Assembly (NCBI RefSeq): GCF_013377885.1
Contig: NZ_JABKAU010000001.1
Location: 62,001 to 126,000, forward strand
Direction: 5' to 3'
Source: Hymenobacter lapidiphilus
GTDB lineage: Bacteria; Bacteroidota; Bacteroidia; Cytophagales; Hymenobacteraceae
Length of the DNA stretch: 64,000 bases
Positions 24,431 to 33,029 of this stretch are shown one piece after another. Made by a program: the position numbers and the translations under genes. The notes under the pieces are model-generated. The model saw only the letters and a list, made by a program, of their open reading frames with translations. It ran no database searches and had not been told where the DNA came from. How positions within the stretch are numbered: position 1 is the stretch's first letter; each line of letters begins with the position of its first letter.

Positions 24431-25408
24431 TTAAAGGTCTATCGGCTGTTCTGCCAGCCAGTCAACGAAAGCCCGGAGGCCCTCGTTTAGGTTGGTTTGG
24501 GGAGCATAGCCCAATAGCTGCCGGGCTTTACTGATGTCAGCGTAAGTTATGTCCACGTCGCCGGGCTGCATGGGCCGGAACTCCAGGCGCGGCTCTATGC
24601 CTACGGCCCGGCCCACGGCGGCAATGAGGTCGAGCAGGGGCACGGGCTGGTGGTTGCCCAGGTTCAAGGTTTCGTACACGCCGTGGTGCGCCAGCAGATA
24701 CTCCACGCCCCGGGCAATGCCGTCCACTGTATCAAGTACAAAGGTGTAGTCGCGGGCTGTGCTGCCGTCGCCGAATACCGGAATGGCTTCCCCGGCCTGT
24801 AGCAGCCGCACGAACTTGTGGATGGCCAGATCGGGCCGCTGCCGGGGGCCATACACGGTGAAGAAGCGGGCATTGAGGATATCGAACCTGTGGAGGTGAT
24901 GGTAGGTGGCCGTAAGCTGCTCGCCGCTGAGCTTGGAGGCCGCATAGGGCGAGATGCAGCTGGCCAGCAGGTTCATGTCCTCGCGGAAGGGCTGCTCGGG
25001 GGCGTTGCCGTACACTGAGGAGGAAGAGGCGAAAAACAGTTTCGTAATGTCGCACTGGCGCATCCACTCCAGCAGGTGCGCCGTGCCGAGCACATTATTA
25101 TCGAGGTAGGCAACGGGTTCCCGCACCGAGGGGCCCACGCCGGCCTTGGCGGCCAGGTGCACCACAACGTCTACCGGGTCGGCTGGCAGTGCGTCTACCA
25201 AGGCGTCGGTGCCGCGGCGCAGGTCGGTTTCGTGGAAGCTGAAGCGTGGGTGAGCCCGGCAGACCACTAGGTTACGCTCTTTCAAGGTACGGTTGTAGAA
25301 AGGGTCGAAGTTATCGAGGCCGATAACGCGGTGACCGTCGTGGAGCAGGCGCTCGGCCAGGTGCGAGCCGATAAAGCCCGCGCAGCCCGTAATCAGAATA
25401 GAAGCCAT
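24431..25408 (-). CDS. NAD-dependent nucleotide-sugar epimerase (SDR family)
   Basis: 325 residues from ATG 25408 (MASILITG). Rossmann motif TGCAGFIGSHLAE at 7-19, LDNFDPFYN, HLAAKAGVG, the catalytic Ser region FFASSSSVYGN and the YxxxK motif SPYAASK. FTVYGPRQRPDLAI and FGDGSTARDYTFVLD match UDP-glucuronate or UDP-galactose 4-epimerases. Converts a UDP-sugar in the cytosol; the exact sugar cannot be read from the sequence. Convergent with the GT2/LAB_N pair, consistent with a surface-polysaccharide or lipid-modification locus. Confidence 0.92.
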   Translation of the reverse strand: MASILITGCAGFIGSHLAERLLHDGHRVIGLDNFDPFYNRTLKERNLVVCRAHPRFSFHETDLRRGTDALVDALPADPVDVVVHLAAKAGVGPSVREPVAYLDNNVLGTAHLLEWMRQCDITKLFFASSSSVYGNAPEQPFREDMNLLASCISPYAASKLSGEQLTATYHHLHRFDILNARFFTVYGPRQRPDLAIHKFVRLLQAGEAIPVFGDGSTARDYTFVLDTVDGIARGVEYLLAHHGVYETLNLGNHQPVPLLDLIAAVGRAVGIEPRLEFRPMQPGDVDITYADISKARQLLGYAPQTNLNEGLRAFVDWLAEQPIDL

Positions 25409-25668
25409 GAAAAGAGGCAGAGCAAAGGTCAATCGGAGCCCGTAGGGGCAGCTGAGCAAATGTAGCTCGATTTCGGCGTCCGTCGGTTGGTAGTTGTTTG
25501 CCGTCGGTACTGCCAACTGCGCTGTAAGTAGTAAGCGGCGTAATACCTGTAGCTTTCAGCAGTACTGTAATCAACCCTGAAATTGTGCCGGTTGCTGCCC
25601 GTATTGCAGTACCCGTGTTCCAGCAGCTACCAGTAGTTTGTTTGTGCCACCGCCGTATTTACTACGCT

Positions 25669-26646
25669 ATGTTCCTGAGTTTGCATAAGCGGCCGTTATC
25701 GGTCAGTTCCGGCTTACGGCGGCGCCTGTATAGGGCCACATGGTCTGCAGTGCTACTCCTGCTGCTGAGCAACTGCCCAGCCCTGAGTCAAGTTCCGACC
25801 AGCAGACAGGTGCCCGTATCGGTGGCTTCGGGTGAGGGGCCGTTGGCTATTGGGCATGCAGGGTCGGGCTTCCTGACGCTGTTTCGACCTTTCAACCCGT
25901 TGCCACCCAGCAGCAGGCAGAGTATTTGGCAGGCCCTGGCTCGTGGGGCCGATGGGGTAGAGGTGGACGTGCGCCTGAGCCAGGATAGCGTGGCCATCCT
26001 TTACCACGATTCTCAGCTCCAATCGATGACGACCGGCACGGGCTGCGTAAGTCAGACCCCCGCCCGCGTCCTTACCCAACTGCACTATCGGGTCCGCTGG
26101 CCTTATCGGTGGTTCCAGCCGCACGAGCAGGTCGGCCGACTCGACAGCCTGCTGGCCTACCTAGGGGAACGGCCCACGTTTCCTTACCTGCACCTCGACC
26201 TGCACGAAGACGACCCCTGCGCAACTGACAACCCGGCCCGCGACGCGGCCCTGGCCCGGCAGTTACACCAACTGGTGCAGCGCTACCGGGTACCGCCCGC
26301 CCGGGTTACCATTATCAGCCGTAGTCCGGCCATGCTCCGGCAACTGGCCCGGCTGCTACCAACTGTGGGTCTGGGCCTGGAAGTTGGAGAGGCCGCTTAT
26401 CCGGCTGCTATTGCCGGGCTCGATGGCCTGCCTGGAGTGGGGGCCGTAGTGTTGCATAAAAATTCTTTTACTCCCGAGCGGCTTGCCCAACTGCATGCGC
26501 TGGGGCGCCAGGTGGTGGTGTTTGGGGGGCGCTCGGCCCGGGCAGTGGGCCGGGTGGTAGCCATCGGCCCCGATGCCTATGAAGTTGACAACCTGCGGCA
26601 GCTGCAACGCACATTACGCCGTCTGTACCCAGCAAAGCGCAGGTAG
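25669..26646 (+). CDS. Secreted glycerophosphodiester phosphodiesterase
   Basis: 325 residues from ATG 25669. A basic N-terminus and hydrophobic segment (SAVLLLLLSNCPALSQ) form a signal peptide; the Cys before PALSQ could be a lipobox-like site. GDPD motifs: LAIGHAGSG (catalytic His), GADGVEVDVRLSQDSVAILYHD (Glu and Asp metal ligands and second His) and LHLDLHEDD. Usual GDPDs split glycerophosphodiesters to glycerol 3-phosphate; the HAG in place of the more common HRG suggests altered specificity. Acts in the periplasm. Confidence 0.85.
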   Translation: MFLSLHKRPLSVSSGLRRRLYRATWSAVLLLLLSNCPALSQVPTSRQVPVSVASGEGPLAIGHAGSGFLTLFRPFNPLPPSSRQSIWQALARGADGVEVDVRLSQDSVAILYHDSQLQSMTTGTGCVSQTPARVLTQLHYRVRWPYRWFQPHEQVGRLDSLLAYLGERPTFPYLHLDLHEDDPCATDNPARDAALARQLHQLVQRYRVPPARVTIISRSPAMLRQLARLLPTVGLGLEVGEAAYPAAIAGLDGLPGVGAVVLHKNSFTPERLAQLHALGRQVVVFGGRSARAVGRVVAIGPDAYEVDNLRQLQRTLRRLYPAKRR

Positions 26647-26722
26647 CCGTCCCGCTACCTGGTATGCGTCAGTTAAGCGCTGCTATAACCTTACTTTTCC
26701 TGTTTCCCTCGCCACATTCTAC

Positions 26723-28468
26723 ATGTCGGATCAAGCCGCACGCCCTCAGCCCCACGCCTCTTTCATTACCCGTTTGCTGGCCTCCCAATGGGGACGGGCG
26801 CTTTTGCTGGGGTTGGTGTGCGGAGTGAGTTTTTTCCTGCACAGCGGCGCATCGGCCGTCAGCCTGATGGATAGCCGCAACTTTGTGGCCGCCCGCGAGA
26901 TGGTCGCCGGGGGCTCATGGCTGATTCCGACGATGAACCAGGAACTGCGGCTGGCCAAGCCTCCACTGCCTACCTGGGCCGTGGCAGGCCTGCAGCAACT
27001 AACCGGGCCTACCGACAACCTGGCGCTACTGCGAATACCTGCGGGACTGGCCGCCACGCTGCTTGTATTCTTTTTCTGGGGTTTATGTTGTGAGCTGACC
27101 CGCCGCCAGCCCTTCGAGAATACTGCCCCGGGCCGTACTGCCTGGCTCGCGGCGCTGGTGCTGGCCACCAGCCTGCTCGTTATTACTACAGGGCGCGAAG
27201 GGCAGTGGGATATATTCGCCAGCAGTCTGGCAATGGGGGGGGCTATGTATGGCTGCTGGTTGGCGGCTGGCAGCGGCCGGTGCGGCAAGCGTATCTGTGG
27301 CTGGCAGGGGCAGGGTTTCTGCTGGGGTTGGCCGTGCTAAGCAAAGGTCCGGTGCCTCTCTATGCGCTGGTTCTTCTTTTTGTGCTCGCTTATTTAGTTG
27401 GTCAGCCCAACCATCGGCGGGCGGTACGGAGCCTTACTGGTGCCACGTTATTGGGGGGCGTGCTGGCCGTTATAATCGGGGGTAGTTGGCCGCTCTACGT
27501 CTGGTTGAAAGTGGCCCCGGCTGCACGTGCCGTGGCCCGGATCGAAATAGCATCGTGGGCAGATCGGCATGTGCAGCCTTTCTGGTATTACTGGCCTTTT
27601 TTCGCTTTCACCGGCTTGTGGGCGCTGGTGGCGCTGGCCGCCCTGGCGTGGCCCTATGTCCGCCCGAGGCTGCGGGGCTTTATCCCGTAGCCCGTATGCC
27701 GTAGTCTTGGGTTGGGGGCTCATTGGTCTGCTGCTGCTGAGCATCGTGCCCGAAAAGAAGGAACGCTACATGTTGCCGCTCATGTCCCCATTGGCCTTGC
27801 TGGTGGCCGGCCTGCTACGCTACTGGCAATCCGCAGACCCAGCCCGTCCCGCTAGTGTCCTCGACGCCTTCCTTCCCCGGATTTGGGCCACTCTGCTACT
27901 AGTGCTACTTTTGGCGCTGCCCGTCGCCATGGCGGTCGTCGGGTTTCCCGGTTTCGGGGTTGGTTCGCTCCGGTTTGGGCTGATGGTGGCGTTGTCCGCA
28001 GTATTGGGCTTAGGGCTGATCAGGGAAGGGGTTTTGCGGGGCCGGGTGAGTTTCCTTATCAGTAGCACGTTGGCTATGGTGTTGAGTATTATCGGGCTGG
28101 CAATGCCGGCTTTTCCGCGTTGGGAAGCCCGTCGTGATGTAGCCGGTCGGCAGCATATGCGGGAGGTAAAGCATTTGCCGGGGTTTCGAGGGGTGGGGGA
28201 GTGGTATAGCCTCGATACACTACACGTTAAGCAGGTTTGGGCCGCCGGTCAGACGGTACCCATCTGGCATCCTACTATTATCCAACTGTCCGTCTTGACT
28301 CATCCGATAGTTGCCGTATCGGGACAGCCAGCGGAGGAAAGGCTACCGGCAGGCTGGGCTGGGTTTATCCGCATTTCCCGGCAGGATTCGTTTTATCTGG
28401 ATAGGAGCCGGAATTCGGGCGTATGGTTTTTTTCTAAGTTAGAGCCTATTGATAGAACTTCTCGGTGA
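26723..28468 (+). pseudogene. ArnT/GT39-like glycosyltransferase, disrupted by two frameshifts
   Basis: Reading starts at ATG 26723 (MSDQAARP) in frame 2. The GT39 motif region is intact (MDSRNFVAAREMVAGG, RLAKPPLPTWAV). The frame shifts at a run of eight G (27235-27242): nine G would give MGGGYVWLLVGGW and continue in frame 1 through VLSKGPVPLYAL. That frame stops at 27690. Removing one base near 27685-27688 restores frame 2, which continues PYAVVLGWGLIGLLLLS to the stop at 28468. About 580 residues with many membrane helices once repaired. The compensating +1/-1 pattern fits sequencing errors or a decayed or phase-variable gene. Confidence 0.8.
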
Positions 28469-28656
28469 ATCTCAATAGGCTGATGACAAGATAGTTGGGC
28501 TATAAATTACTTAACATAATTATTAACTAAGATAGAATGTCTGCTCTAGATGGTAGGAGTAGAGCGTCTTTATTGATTGCAGTCTTCAGAATTTACTGCA
28601 TCTTGTAGTACTCCCCAAAGTTTGGACAGTTTGTGGTGGCTATCTTAGTCAACGCC

Positions 28657-28944
28657 ATGAACCCAAAACGTACCCGTCGCCGCTTCACTGCCGAGTTCAA
28701 AGCAGAAGTGGCCTTAGCCGCGCTGACAGAGCGGCAGCCGCTGGCCGAACTGGCTGCCCGCTATCAGCTGTCGGTGCCCCAGATTAGTCGCTGGAAGCTG
28801 CACTTGCGCCAGCAGGCGGCGCAGGTGTTCACCGACGCCGGGGCTAGCCCCGCGGCCCCGCCCGACGTCGAGCCCTTGTATGCCGCCATCGGACGGCTGG
28901 AAATGGAAAACCAGCTGCTAAAAAAAACGCTGCCCACCTGGTAG
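28657..28944 (+). CDS. IS3-family transposase OrfA (helix-turn-helix subunit)
   Basis: 95 residues from ATG 28657 (MNPKRTRRRFTAEFKAEVAL); an upstream start at 28633 adds 8 residues. Contains the HTH_Tnp_1 domain (LAELAARYQLSVPQISRWK) and a C-terminal leucine-zipper-like segment (RLEMENQLLKKTLPTW) that includes an A7 run (28920-28926), the usual site of programmed -1 frameshifting into OrfB. OrfB begins at the stop of OrfA. Confidence 0.85.
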   Translation: MNPKRTRRRFTAEFKAEVALAALTERQPLAELAARYQLSVPQISRWKLHLRQQAAQVFTDAGASPAAPPDVEPLYAAIGRLEMENQLLKKTLPTW

Positions 28945-29357
28945 TGGCCCAACAACGCGCCCTGGTGCAGGCCAGTGAGGCGGGCTCGGTGCAGGCCCGC
29001 TGTCAGGCCCTGGGCCTGGCGCGCAGCAGCTACTATTACCAGCCCCGGGGCGAAACGGATCTGAACCTGACGCTCATGCGCCTGCTCGATGAGGAGTTCA
29101 CGCGCCACAATTTCAAGGGCGTACTCGGCCTACGCGACCATCTCCGCCTACTGGGCCACCAGGTCAATGAAAAGCGGGTGCGCCGGCTCGTGCGGCTTAT
29201 GGGCCAGGAGCCGGTCTACCCCAAACCGCGCCTGAGTGTGCCGGGGCAAGGCGTGACGCGCTATCCGTATCTGTTGCGCGAACGGGTGCTGAGTGCTCCC
29301 AATGAGGTGTGGAGTTCGCTCAAAATCCTACCTTCAGCCCCCAACCCATTTGCTTAA
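28944..29357 (+). pseudogene. IS3-family transposase OrfB, truncated before the DDE core
   Basis: 137 residues: the N-terminal HTH_21-type region (ARSSYYYQPRG, HNFKGVLGLRDHLRLLGHQV, NEKRVRRLVRLMG) is present, but after APNEVWS the sequence switches to SLKILPSAPNPFA and stops. In complete copies this is where the first catalytic Asp (W-x-D-I/T-Y) begins. The whole DDE catalytic domain is thus deleted, leaving the right inverted repeat close behind. Confidence 0.82.
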
Positions 29358-29488
29358 CAAACGCCTCCTAAACTGTCCAGTTTTTGGGGAGTAGTACAGA
29401 TGGGAATAGAGCGTAACAGCAGTTCGGGCTTACACTATCCACAAATTACGTGTGATAGTGTAAGCCCGAACTGCTTGTTATTACCCGA

Positions 29489-30508
29489 CTATTCGCTTAG
29501 CTGACGCTTGATCTTGTTCAATAGGGCCTGCACTAGTTCCAGGTCATCAACGTGCTCAATAGTCAGTTGTGTGTTTAGCCCAGGGCCGTGCAGATGGATA
29601 GCAAACGTATTTATAGGTACAGCAAGCTCCTGTGTTACTGTTGCTGCTTCAGTAGTACCCATAGCGGCCACGGTTGGGCTAGCAGTAGCCCTCAGCGTCT
29701 CTATAGGTTCTGGTTGGTCTTGAGGTCCGGCCGGTACAAAGCCCGAAGATTGCAGAATGCCTGACGTATCAATGGTCCCAGCAGAAACGGTGGTTTTAGG
29801 CTGATCATCTATATCATCCGTGTCGAGCCCAAACAGGCTGGATACAGCATCCGAGAGGCGTTGTACGGGGGGGGGCTGAGGTACAAATGCTGGTTTCGCA
29901 GACATACCGGATACTGTGGGTGTGGTATGTTCATTATGAGCATTATTGTCAGGGCCACCCACCACCGATTTAAACCGGCTGAGTGGTAGTTCTGTACTGG
30001 CCAGTTCCCGGCGTGGCTGTTGCTGGGCAGTCAGCTGGTCGATATCGGCAATGACGTTCTGCTCATCAAGCACACCAACCATACGTGCACCATCGATAAA
30101 TGCTTTGGTAACGGCCTGAGCATTGATTTCCTCCACGCCAAACTCACGCACCAGCATTACGTCGAACATATGCACAGGTAGCTCGCGGTTCCTGAACTTA
30201 CGGCAGATCTGCGTGAACAGGGGCGGGTGCAGGAAAGCCTCGCGCTCATAGATTCGTTCTTCCTGCTTATCGTAGGCGTTCTTAATACGACGAAACAGGT
30301 TCGTAGTAGTCAGCAACTCCCGCTTGCTAGTCAAGAGACCAAATTTAACGGCTGAGCCTATGATGGCCTTGAAAGAGCCACTTACCTTGCGGTTAAGCTT
30401 ACGGGCAGCTGTTTCGATAGCACACTTGCCACCCGTGTCATCAACAACTTCAGCAACTTCCCAAGCACTCTGATATGATGTGCGGGGATAATCTATTGTC
30501 TTTGGCAT
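29489..30508 (-). CDS. Unknown two-domain protein with winged-helix-like N-terminus
   Basis: 339 residues from ATG 30508 (MPKTIDYPRTSY). Residues ~10-70 look like a winged helix (VAEVVDDTGGKCAIETAARKL, IIGSAVKFGLLTSKRELLTTT), followed by a helical part (EREAFLHPPLFTQICRKFRN, AVTKAFIDGARMVGVLDEQN). Residues ~165-290 are a polar, low-complexity linker. The last ~40 residues are a small alpha/beta unit (NTFAIHLHGPGLNTQLTIEHVDDLELVQALL). No family recognised with certainty. GC is lower than in most neighbours, and it lies between an IS remnant and a long AT-rich gap, suggesting acquisition. Confidence 0.75.
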   Translation of the reverse strand: MPKTIDYPRTSYQSAWEVAEVVDDTGGKCAIETAARKLNRKVSGSFKAIIGSAVKFGLLTSKRELLTTTNLFRRIKNAYDKQEERIYEREAFLHPPLFTQICRKFRNRELPVHMFDVMLVREFGVEEINAQAVTKAFIDGARMVGVLDEQNVIADIDQLTAQQQPRRELASTELPLSRFKSVVGGPDNNAHNEHTTPTVSGMSAKPAFVPQPPPVQRLSDAVSSLFGLDTDDIDDQPKTTVSAGTIDTSGILQSSGFVPAGPQDQPEPIETLRATASPTVAAMGTTEAATVTQELAVPINTFAIHLHGPGLNTQLTIEHVDDLELVQALLNKIKRQLSE

Positions 30509-31711
30509 AAGAAGAGATAATGAGTGGTACTACAACTACCCAGAAACAATAATAGTCAAAAATAGAGTAAATAGTAATAATAAGTAGTATATAGTACATA
30601 AAAGTAATACTTTATTATACTTTTTATACTTTTTTTTACTATTATAGAAGTCTATCCCCATAACTATATAAACTATATAAATACCTTCTTATGTATGGGC
30701 GAGCGGAGCAGGAGCACGGGTTAATTCACTGCTACAAAGCTTGCTTTATACATCACAGCCGCTCCACAGCAATAGTTGCCAAGTCAACATCATCGAAAGC
30801 CAGCTATCAGTAGAAGCCTACCAGAAGCGCTGAAACTGATGCCTTATCAGATGCTGATGAAATTTCACACCTTAAATAGGAGTGAGGAACAATTTTCTTC
30901 AGGAAGATTTGCGATATAGTGTGCATCCAACTGTCCGCTAAGGCCCAAGCCACCTGAAAAAGCCGATCCGCGAAGACGGTCGATAATAGCGCATTCAAAT
31001 TCTCTATACAAAGGCGTTAGAGTATCATGTACGATTTTGCAAGCTATTTAACCAGCCGCGTCACGTATGGAAAAACGCATAGCTCATAACGAGAACTATA
31101 GCGGTTTCGTGAACCGTAGACACAGGCTGTAGACACAGGCTGTAGACACAGGCTGTAGACACAGGCTGTAGACACAGGCTGTAGACACAGGCTGAGAGAA
31201 GCATCTTTGCGTCTTATCGTCCGCACCGTTAAACGGGCCGTTTATTGTGTCCGTTTTTAACGGTGCGGACGATAAGACGCAAAGATGCTTCTCCACATCG
31301 AGCTGGATGCACCGTTCGCGAAACCGCTATATACACAACTCATAAGCAGCTCACACACCTTCAGCCACATTAGATTCTATCCGTTTCTATTCTGCCTCAT
31401 GACCCAACTAGAAATGCACCAAGCATATCCATCTAGTTCAGAAAAGCTCGGGTGGCGTATCGGTAGCGGCTGTTACTCATCAATATTAGCAAACGCTAAA
31501 AGGAGCCATTTCAGAAATAGCTGGGGTGGCACTCTGAAGCACCGGATTAGCCTGTGCGATATAGTAGTTACAAAACTATGTCTGACTCTTATTATAAGAA
31601 GGCACACTACAAACAAGACTTAGCAAGAGTGTCCGGACATAACTTTCGTAGTGCGTAAACCTATATTATCTTTTGTCTTATAATTTATATTATGTTAAGT
31701 AATGTATAGAT
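30509..31711. other. AT-rich gene-free stretch
   Basis: About 1.2 kb with no convincing gene on either strand. The first 150 bases are very AT-rich with repeated TAGTA/ATACTTT words and probably contain the promoter of the gene ending at 29489. From 31097 to 31331 there is a nested repeat structure (separate entry). Short open frames here either derive from the 13-bp tandem repeat or have no protein-like features. Confidence 0.6.
31097..31331. repeat. Nested repeat element: outer inverted repeat, 6 x 13-bp tandem array, 38-bp hairpin
   Basis: Outer 18-bp inverted repeats TATAGCGGTTTCGTGAAC (31097-31114) and its complement (31314-31331, one mismatch). Inside, GTAGACACAGGCT is repeated six times exactly (31116-31193), followed at once by perfect 38-bp arms (31196-31233 and 31256-31293, beginning GAGAAGCATCTTTGCGTC). 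The 38-bp arm contains GAAGCATCT, also a core word of family A, so this may be a related but expanded element. Confidence 0.92.
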
Positions 31712-31743
31712 AAATACGGCCGACTACATAGCCGGCCGTATTT
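31712..31743 (-). terminator. Intrinsic terminator of the TPR gene
   Basis: 11-bp perfect stem AAATACGGCCG (31712-31722 with 31733-31743) and a 10-nt loop, 50 bp beyond the TPR stop. On the minus strand the stem ends in TTTATCTAT; on the plus strand TTTT follows, so it may be bidirectional. Confidence 0.75.
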
Positions 31744-31793
31744 TGGAGCTCCCCTACGCTCACTAATTGAGCTGGAGAAAAATGCAGAGAATC

Positions 31794-32933
31794 TTACTTA
31801 GCTGCATCCAGTTTATCCATCATGCGCTGCGAATCTGCTTTACGGTCCAAGCGCAGATACACTTTCTGGAGCGCGCTCATTGTGCCACGGTCATTAGGCT
31901 GCACTTCAAGAGCCTTCTCGAAATACGGCAGCGAATCCTGGAAGTATTTTCTGCCTTCTGAATCCAATTTCTTTCCTGATTTCTGGTATTCCGCCAGACT
32001 CATCTTGCTAGCCCGGGTATAGAAATCAGCGGCCTTATTATAGTTGTAAATGCCAATATTGAAGTTGGCATCAAAATTATTCGGGTCTATTTCCACAGCT
32101 TTCCGGTAAGCGGTCAGTGCTTCAACCGGCTTCTTATCGGTATCCAGCAACGAACCCTTCACAGCATACAGATTCGAATTGGTTGGGTCGGCAGCAATAG
32201 CACGGTCAATCTTAGCCAGCGCCTCCTTGCCGCGGCCGGCGCTCAGGTCCATGTTCAGGTCTTCGAGCATGAAGCCTTTATTGTTCGGATATGCCTTCAG
32301 CGCATCCTGCACCACTTTCATTGCGGCAGCATCATCTTTCTGCTGACGAGCAATCTGCAGCATCCGGCCGTACATCTGGGTCGACTGATAGCCGATGCCC
32401 TGTAGCTTGCCATACATTTCCTTGGCACCAGCGAAATTCTCATTCGCTTCGGCAGCATAAGCAGCGTACAGATACGCTGTCGTGTCCTGGGGCTTGATCT
32501 GCTGGGCCATCCGATAGGCGTCCATAGCCTTTGCGAAGTCTTTGCTATTATAGCTTTCGACGCCGGCGTTCAGGGCCATACCGTACAGTCCGTCGAGCTT
32601 GGCCTCGGCCTGCTTGCCATACTCACCGTCCTTACCGTCCAGGCTCAAGGCCTTGGTGTAAGATTCGAAGGCAATTTTGGCTCCGTCTTCGGTACCGAGG
32701 CTTTTCTTATAGATAGGGCTATTTACCATGTCCCCGTAGATTTCGCCCCGGGTAAACCAGGTTTTAGCCTTACCCGACGTTTTTTCGTTGGTAACTGCCT
32801 TATCGATTTCTGTCTTGGCCTTGTCCAGGGTACCCTGGCGCTGGTAAAGAATGGCGTTGGTAACAGCCGAGTTCTGGGCCGAAGCCGTGTGTAGGGCGGC
32901 AGCGGCCACAAGCGTTAAAAGAACTTTCTTCAT
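31794..32933 (-). CDS. Periplasmic tetratricopeptide repeat protein
   Basis: 379 residues from ATG 32933 (MKKVLLTLVAAAALHTASA), with a signal peptide. TPR-like helices run through the whole protein: NAILYQRQGTLDKAKTEIDKAV, AFESYTKALSLDGKDG, AMDAYRMAQQIKPQDTTAYLY, KEALAKIDRAIAADPTNSNLYA, ALTAYRKAVEIDPNNFDANFN, LPYFEKALEVQPNDRGTMSAL. Probably a periplasmic scaffold or assembly protein; partner unknown. It lies 97 bp downstream of gyrA on the same strand, with no sign of a terminator between them. Confidence 0.9.
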   Translation of the reverse strand: MKKVLLTLVAAAALHTASAQNSAVTNAILYQRQGTLDKAKTEIDKAVTNEKTSGKAKTWFTRGEIYGDMVNSPIYKKSLGTEDGAKIAFESYTKALSLDGKDGEYGKQAEAKLDGLYGMALNAGVESYNSKDFAKAMDAYRMAQQIKPQDTTAYLYAAYAAEANENFAGAKEMYGKLQGIGYQSTQMYGRMLQIARQQKDDAAAMKVVQDALKAYPNNKGFMLEDLNMDLSAGRGKEALAKIDRAIAADPTNSNLYAVKGSLLDTDKKPVEALTAYRKAVEIDPNNFDANFNIGIYNYNKAADFYTRASKMSLAEYQKSGKKLDSEGRKYFQDSLPYFEKALEVQPNDRGTMSALQKVYLRLDRKADSQRMMDKLDAAK

Positions 32934-33029
32934 GGGAGTTGAGTGAAGAATCTGCAGGTTAGTGGAAGGAATTATAGCGCAAACGGCAGAACTTCCGGGG
33001 AAGTTCTGCCGTCGCAAGTTAACAACTGC

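Larger units (their letters stand above)
28609..29393 (+). mobile_element. IS3-family element with internal deletion
   Basis: 24-bp terminal inverted repeats, TACTCCCCAAAGTTTGGACA... at 28609-28632 and its complement at 29370-29393, with three mismatches. A possible AGT target duplication is at 28607-28609 and 29393-29395 (ambiguous by one base). At ~785 bp it is well short of the ~1.2-1.3 kb typical of the family because the end of orfB is missing. Unlikely to move by itself, but the ends may be mobilised in trans. Confidence 0.88.

Noticed and set aside
30807-30998. 63-residue frame possibly from a decayed transposase
   Set aside because: No transposase motif could be confirmed and no inverted repeats flank it.
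31116-31193. Direct repeats that might be a CRISPR array
   Set aside because: Units are 13 bp and abut without spacers; no cas genes nearby.
31044-31296. Two short frames with repeated CLQPVSTACVYS
   Set aside because: They translate the 13-bp tandem repeat and have no start context or homology features.
31285-31623. 112-residue open frame
   Set aside because: Begins inside a hairpin arm, has no domain and an atypical composition; the region looks non-coding.
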